From positions 653-7,068 of the forward strand of contig PLSH01000412.1 of the NCBI GenBank assembly GCA_003165095.1: a DNA stretch of 6,416 bases. The letters run 5' to 3'. Below, in pieces: positions 1 through 3,656 of the stretch (within the stretch, counting starts at the first letter, position 1; each line of letters begins with the position of its first letter). The position numbers and the translations under genes are program-made. This DNA comes from Acidobacteriaceae bacterium. Lineage in GTDB: Bacteria > Acidobacteriota > Terriglobia > Terriglobales > Acidobacteriaceae. The notes beneath the pieces were generated by a model. It had not been told where the DNA came from. It saw only the letters and a program-made list of their open reading frames with translations, and did no database searches.

Positions 1-1032
1 GAATACGTGATGACCAGGTTCAAGGATTACGATACCGGCACGACTGCGATGCAGAACGACATGCGTCTTTCATCCGGAATTGTCCTCCGCTTCGGCGGTA
101 ATCCGGCTCCGCCGGTGGCCGAGTTGCAGGCCGTGACCTATACCTGCTTTGTGAACCCGGCGTCTGTATACCCCGGAGACACGATTGCGGTGACTGGCAC
201 AGCTCTGAATCTGGACGTGACAAAGACGGCGGTCTACACATGGTCTGCCGATGGCGGAATGGTGACTGGAACGTCAAGCACGGCGAATATCGACACAAGG
301 GATGCAGCTCCCGGCACGTACACCCTGAAGGGTCACGTCTCTGAGGGCGTCAAGGCCGGGGAGAGCGCGGATTGCACCGCGCCGTATGTGGTGAAGCCGT
401 TTGAGCCGCCGACAGTAAGTTGCGTTGCCAATCCTTCGACCGTCAACTCCGGCGATTCATCCGCGATCACGGCGACCGGCATCAGTCCACAGAATCGTCC
501 TTTGACCTACAGCTATAGCTCGACATCCGGCTCCGTGAGCGGATCGGGCACGACAGCAACTTTAACGACCGGTGGTGCGACAACCGGAGCCATCGCCGTA
601 ACGTGCAATGTTCTCGATGACAAGGGACAGACTGCTTCCGCCTCAACATCAGTGACGGTTACGGTTCCCGTGGCCGCGCCCAAGCCAACGACCAGCGCTT
701 TGTGCCCGGTAAACTTCGACCGGGACGCTCAACGTCCGGCACGCGTGGACAACGAAGCGAAGGCTTGCCTGGATGAGATTGCAGTCAACCTGCAGAGCGC
801 CTCCGATGCAAAACTGGCTTTGGTTGGAAACGCGGCCAGTGGTGAAAAAGGCGCCGATAAACTGGCAGCTCAGCGCGCGTTGAACACCAAGGCCTATCTT
901 GTCGGCGAAAAGGGGATCGATGCATCCCGGATTGCCGTGTACACCGGCACTCAGGATGGAAAGGTGGTTACGACTACCCTGATTCCGGCAGATGCGACGT
1001 TCGATGCCACCGGAGATACTTCGGTGGAGTAA
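1..1032 (+). CDS. Outer-membrane beta-barrel protein with two Ig/PKD-like repeats and a C-terminal OmpA-like domain (5' partial)
   Basis: The frame is open from base 1, so the true start lies before the window; 343 codons are visible, ending at TAA 1030-1032. Numbering from base 1, residues about 1-32 look like the last strands of an outer-membrane barrel (alternating pattern, ending SSGIVLRFGG). Residues about 45-130 and 137-222 are two related Ig/PKD-like repeats, each opening with a similar motif (TCFVNPASV and SCVANPSTV). Residues about 233-315 resemble an OmpA C-terminal domain, with LAAQRALNTKAYL followed by KGIDASRI matching the usual helix and 'G...RI' end. The canonical GHTD loop is replaced by GNAASGEK, so the peptidoglycan-contacting Asp is missing while the Arg is kept. 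Six cysteines (49, 125, 141, 202, 235, 256) fall in three domain-internal pairs, suggesting periplasmic disulfides. The likely role is an outer-membrane structural or porin-like protein reaching into the periplasm. The barrel assignment is weaker because only its end is visible. An inverted repeat and a strong terminator follow. Confidence 0.85.
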   Translation, partial: EYVMTRFKDYDTGTTAMQNDMRLSSGIVLRFGGNPAPPVAELQAVTYTCFVNPASVYPGDTIAVTGTALNLDVTKTAVYTWSADGGMVTGTSSTANIDTRDAAPGTYTLKGHVSEGVKAGESADCTAPYVVKPFEPPTVSCVANPSTVNSGDSSAITATGISPQNRPLTYSYSSTSGSVSGSGTTATLTTGGATTGAIAVTCNVLDDKGQTASASTSVTVTVPVAAPKPTTSALCPVNFDRDAQRPARVDNEAKACLDEIAVNLQSASDAKLALVGNAASGEKGADKLAAQRALNTKAYLVGEKGIDASRIAVYTGTQDGKVVTTTLIPADATFDATGDTSVE

Positions 1033-1036
1033 CACG

Positions 1037-1095
1037 CAGTCGAGGGGACCCCGCTTTCAAGATGCTGCGGTCCTCTCCAGAGGTATCCTCGACTG
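1037..1095. repeat. Inverted repeat / extended stem-loop in the 3' region of the OmpA-like gene
   Basis: The 9-base arm CAGTCGAGG (1037-1045) is exactly complementary to CCTCGACTG (1087-1095). Directly inside it, GGACC (1046-1050) can pair with GGTCC (1069-1073). This leaves an 18-base apical loop and an unpaired 13-base stretch on the 3' side. That stretch could itself compete by forming CCTC/GAGG. The structure starts 4 bases after the stop codon and ends 15 bases before the terminator stem, so the transcript would end in two consecutive hairpins. It may protect the mRNA 3' end or be a dispersed palindromic repeat; the sequence alone does not decide. Confidence 0.6.
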
Positions 1096-1110
1096 TGTTG
1101 ATTTTTGAAC

Positions 1111-1148
1111 GGCCGGCTGGCGACGTTTGCCCAGCCGGCCTCTTTTTT
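1111..1148 (+). terminator. Rho-independent terminator of the OmpA-like gene
   Basis: A perfect 10-bp GC-rich stem, GGCCGGCTGG (1111-1120) with CCAGCCGGCC (1131-1140), encloses the loop CGACGTTTGC and is followed at once by TCTTTTTT. This is a textbook intrinsic terminator 78 bases after the stop codon. Read on the minus strand the stem is not followed by a U-run, so it should terminate only plus-strand transcription efficiently. Confidence 0.93.
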
Positions 1149-1321
1149 GGTGTACCGGTTTGGAACCCAGTATTGAGAGGCGGCTTATATATCTGGATAC
1201 GGCCGCTTCATTCTATAAGGCGGAGCTTACGAATGCGGTTCTTATCGGAATCAAGCCGTCTCGACGAGATGGCCTTTGGTTATTCCGCCAGGTCCGCATT
1301 CATGAAGCCTCAAACTCGCCT

Positions 1322-1984
1322 TCACAAAGGTTGTGCGTAGAGGAACGGCCGGTTGGCGCTGCTCTTCCAAAAATAGGCGAGAATGATCAGGCTTGCGACC
1401 GCCGCATATGCACACCAAACCGAGGTAAACGCGTACTCCTTCACCGCGGATACAACCAGGAGAATCACCAGGTTGATCACCCCGAAGACCACGATGGCCC
1501 TCACCTTTGAAAACAACAGAGCGCCGCATGTTGCGAACACATAAAAAACGGCCATCGCCGGGTGGTTCGTTCCTTGATTGAGGTACGCGATGCTGTTTTC
1601 CTGGATATAGGCTTGCGTTGGGTACGCTGCCAACGCCCACAATACATAAAGACCTGTTGCTCCGCCAACCACGACGAAGGGCAGCATGCGCCTTCGGCTT
1701 TTCACATCGGGCTCGAAGATCAGCACGCTTAGCGGCAGCAGAAACGGCAAAAGCCCTTGCGCAAATAGCATGTATGCCGCCGCCATATTGTGCGCCACCG
1801 TCTGCGAAAGGATCCCATCCAATCCGAGCCAGACGAACCCCTCGATGAACTGATGGACGGCGAATAGAATAGGCACCGATGCGAACAGCAGCTCGCGTCT
1901 GTGCTTCACTTTTGTCAATGTGACGATGCCAACCGCGCCAAGAACGCCGCTGCCGACAAAGTTTGCTGTTGCTGAAAAGCACAC
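1322..1984 (-). CDS. DUF6629-like seven-helix membrane protein
   Basis: The protein has 220 residues and its biochemical function is unknown. I choose the GTG start at 1984-1982 because it gives the N-terminus (M)CFSATANF, which I recall as the hallmark start of the DUF6629 family ('MCFSAT...'), and because AGGGGGA lies just upstream. The frame stays open upstream to 2158, but that would overlap the preceding gene and add a non-membrane leader. Seven hydrophobic segments are visible, at about residues 9-26, 31-54, 65-90, 100-121, 142-159, 163-181 and 187-206. Charged loops such as KVKHRRE and DVKSRRR separate them and are probably cytoplasmic. Segment two carries HQFIEGFVWLGL, with His, Glu and Trp inside the membrane. 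The gene is 95 bp downstream of the outer-membrane factor on the same strand, with no clear terminator between, so it may be the last gene of the efflux operon. It converges with the OmpA-like gene. Family assignment is from memory of the motif. Confidence 0.8.
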   Translation of the reverse strand: MCFSATANFVGSGVLGAVGIVTLTKVKHRRELLFASVPILFAVHQFIEGFVWLGLDGILSQTVAHNMAAAYMLFAQGLLPFLLPLSVLIFEPDVKSRRRMLPFVVVGGATGLYVLWALAAYPTQAYIQENSIAYLNQGTNHPAMAVFYVFATCGALLFSKVRAIVVFGVINLVILLVVSAVKEYAFTSVWCAYAAVASLIILAYFWKSSANRPFLYAQPL

Positions 1985-1990
1985 GTTTGT

Positions 1991-1999
1991 CTTCCCCCT
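1991..1999 (-). promoter_or_regulatory. Ribosome binding site for the DUF6629-like gene (decides the GTG start)
   Basis: On the minus strand AGGGGGAAG precedes GTG 1984. The purine core AGGGGG (1999-1994) is 9 bases from the start codon. The in-frame ATG at 2044 has no purine-rich site before it, which supports the GTG start. Confidence 0.6.
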
Positions 2000-2010
2000 G
2001 GTGAAACTTC

Positions 2011-2024
2011 CACCTGGCACCTGG
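2011..2024. repeat. 7-bp perfect tandem repeat in the gap before the DUF6629-like gene
   Basis: CACCTGG occurs twice head to tail (2011-2017 and 2018-2024), 27 bases upstream of the GTG start. Further upstream in the same gap a short hairpin, CACGG-CTAT-CCGTG (2047-2060), has no U-run on either side and so is not an intrinsic terminator. The repeat could be a protein-binding site or chance; no promoter hexamers are convincing in this 95-bp gap. Confidence 0.35.
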
Positions 2025-2079
2025 ATTCGCTGAACATCTCTCATGACACGGCTATCCGTGGAAACGCCGCGCTCGGAAT

Positions 2080-3630
2080 CTAGTGCTGAATCGCGGTCTC
2101 TGACTTTGAAGGCTTCTCCGTAACTTGTATCGGCGTCGGCAACTGCGAACGGTCCCAACCGCCGCCCAGGGATTCAATCAGTTGAACCGACGCTGTCATT
2201 TCCTGCACCTGCAGATTGGCGAGAGACTGCTGATTGCCGAGCAGAGTGGTCTGCGCTATGACCACGTAGAGGTACGGATCGATCCCTGTTCTGTAGCGTC
2301 CCAACTCGAGCCGCAGAAACTTCTGAGATGAGTCTACAGCTTCCTGCTGACGGCGAATCTGTTCTGACAGAATGCGAACCTCCGCGAGCGAGTCTTCCAC
2401 TTGCTGAAATGCCGTCAGCACGGATTGGCGATACGCGGCAACGTCAGCATTGTAAGTTGCGATGTACTGATTCACGGTTGCGCGCCGCAGACCTCCATCG
2501 TAAACGGTCTCAGAGATTGAAGGGCCGACAGACCAGAAGCGGCTGGGCCAATCCAGGATGTGCTTGATGGCCGAGCTCTCCAGGCCGCCGCTGGCTGAGA
2601 GCGTGAGAGTTGGGTAGTAGGCTGCATCGGCAACCCTGATCTGCGCATTCGCGGCGGCCATATTCCGTTCCGCGGCAGCGATGTCAGGACGCCGCTCGAG
2701 CAGTTGGGATGGCAAGCCGACGGGTATTGGCGGAGGCGCGCTCGTTTTTGCGTCAACCGGGACGGAAAAAGTCGAAGCCGGCTTGCCAACCAGCATGGCA
2801 ATCGCATGTTCATACTTGGCTCGCGCAATCTTGTTATTGATTGCGGCCGACTGTGCGCTCTGAAGCGTTGTCTGCGCTTCCACAAGGGATATCTCATCGT
2901 CCACGCCGTTGTTATAGCGGGCCTGCTCAGAGTCCAGGCCTTTTTTGTCGGCCTCTACCGTGTCGTCGAGGATCTGTTGCAGCGCGTCCTGTCCGCGGAT
3001 TTCAAAAAAGTACTCGGCGAGGCTGGCCTGTTCGGTGAGCCGCTCATTCTCAAGATCGGCCGCAGTCAGTTGCGCCTGGTATTGGCTGGCATGCACCGTG
3101 TTGCGGACCTTCCCCCACAGGTCGGGCTCCCACGATACATCGGCCGGAATAGCAAAAACCTGCGACTGTTTACCGCTTGCCGCGCCGCTGCTTGCCGTGC
3201 CGCTGCTTGCCGCAGATCCGACATTGGCAGAGGTTTGCGATCGAGTGTAGGAACCCCCAACGCTCACTGTGGGGAAATATTGGGAGCGTGCCTCGCGCAC
3301 CAGCGCACGAGCCTCCATGAAGTTGTCAAATGCCTGGCGGATATTCTGGTTATCGATGTTGAGCTGATCTTCGAGAGCATTCAAGTCCGGATCGTTATAG
3401 ATCTCCCACCACTTGCCGCGAAGAGCTGCATCCTGGGGCTTTGCGACGCTCCACTCGCCGGCTTCTTCAAACTGCGCAGGAGTTTCCTTGTAGACCTGAG
3501 GCGCCGTTGTCGCTGGTGGCACGTATCTTGGCCCCACGTCGCATCCAGCCAGCAAGGCACAGAACACAGCAACAGGGAGCGCGCACCAGGCCGCGAATTG
3601 CCGGCGGGATTGCACGATCGACTTATCCAT
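2080..3630 (-). CDS. RND efflux system outer-membrane factor lipoprotein (NodT/OprM-like, TolC superfamily)
   Basis: The 516-residue protein, of normal length for the family, would form the trimeric channel through which the upstream RND pump expels substrates. A lipoprotein signal peptide ends in the lipobox LLAGC with the lipidated Cys at residue 30, followed by DVGPRYVPP as in OprM-type proteins. Two outer-membrane-efflux repeats follow. The first (about 70-285) includes WWEIYNDPDLNALE just before it and SWEPDLWGKVR at 166-176. The second (about 305-495) includes LLERRPDIAAAERNMAAANA, then YYPTLTLSASGG, the GPSISETVYDGG strand, and a final ESLGGGW. An Ala/Ser/Gly-rich insertion at about 132-157 interrupts the first barrel region. 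I choose ATG 3630, with GGAG 8 bases upstream, because it gives a compact signal peptide. ATG 3654, with GGAGG 10 bases upstream and only 2 bp after the permease stop, is possible and adds 8 residues. Translation is probably coupled to the permease gene. Confidence 0.95.
   Translation of the reverse strand: MDKSIVQSRRQFAAWCALPVAVFCALLAGCDVGPRYVPPATTAPQVYKETPAQFEEAGEWSVAKPQDAALRGKWWEIYNDPDLNALEDQLNIDNQNIRQAFDNFMEARALVREARSQYFPTVSVGGSYTRSQTSANVGSAASSGTASSGAASGKQSQVFAIPADVSWEPDLWGKVRNTVHASQYQAQLTAADLENERLTEQASLAEYFFEIRGQDALQQILDDTVEADKKGLDSEQARYNNGVDDEISLVEAQTTLQSAQSAAINNKIARAKYEHAIAMLVGKPASTFSVPVDAKTSAPPPIPVGLPSQLLERRPDIAAAERNMAAANAQIRVADAAYYPTLTLSASGGLESSAIKHILDWPSRFWSVGPSISETVYDGGLRRATVNQYIATYNADVAAYRQSVLTAFQQVEDSLAEVRILSEQIRRQQEAVDSSQKFLRLELGRYRTGIDPYLYVVIAQTTLLGNQQSLANLQVQEMTASVQLIESLGGGWDRSQLPTPIQVTEKPSKSETAIQH
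3179..3208. repeat. 15-bp tandem duplication inside the outer-membrane factor gene
   Basis: GCCGCGCCGCTGCTT (3179-3193) is followed by GCCGTGCCGCTGCTT (3194-3208), differing at one base, with a partial third copy starting at 3209. On the coding strand it yields the repeated peptide ASSG(T/A). It adds low-complexity residues without changing frame, consistent with replication slippage in a tolerant surface loop. Confidence 0.7.
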
Positions 3631-3638
3631 AACGAGCA

Positions 3639-3642
3639 CTCC
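3639..3642 (-). promoter_or_regulatory. Ribosome binding site for the outer-membrane factor
   Basis: GGAG on the minus strand is 8 bases from ATG 3630. It lies in the 26-bp gap after the permease stop codon (3659-3657). A competing GGAGG (3669-3665) inside the permease end could serve the alternative ATG at 3654, so this site argues for 3630 but does not settle the start. Confidence 0.45.
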
Positions 3643-3656
3643 AATCCCATCCATTG

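Noticed and set aside
1111..1148. The terminator acting bidirectionally for both convergent units
   Set aside because: On the minus strand the stem is preceded by an A-run and followed by GTTCAAAAAT, not by a U-tract.
1062..1510. Two overlapping plus-strand open frames of 92 and 127 codons
   Set aside because: They run through the inverted repeat and terminator region or into the antisense of the membrane gene, and have basic, low-order composition and no recognisable ribosome site.
1251..1982. A 243-codon minus-strand frame overlapping the DUF6629-like gene
   Set aside because: It is Arg/Gly-rich, with no membrane segments or motifs, and is an alternate-frame shadow of the real membrane protein.
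2047..2060. Hairpin CACGG-CTAT-CCGTG as a terminator between the outer-membrane factor and the membrane gene
   Set aside because: The stem is only 5 bp and no U-run follows on either strand.
1985..2158. Upstream extension of the DUF6629-like frame, including ATG 2044 and ATG 2158
   Set aside because: The family N-terminus begins at the GTG at 1984 with a good ribosome site. ATG 2044 lacks one, and the start at 2158 would overlap the outer-membrane factor by 79 bp.
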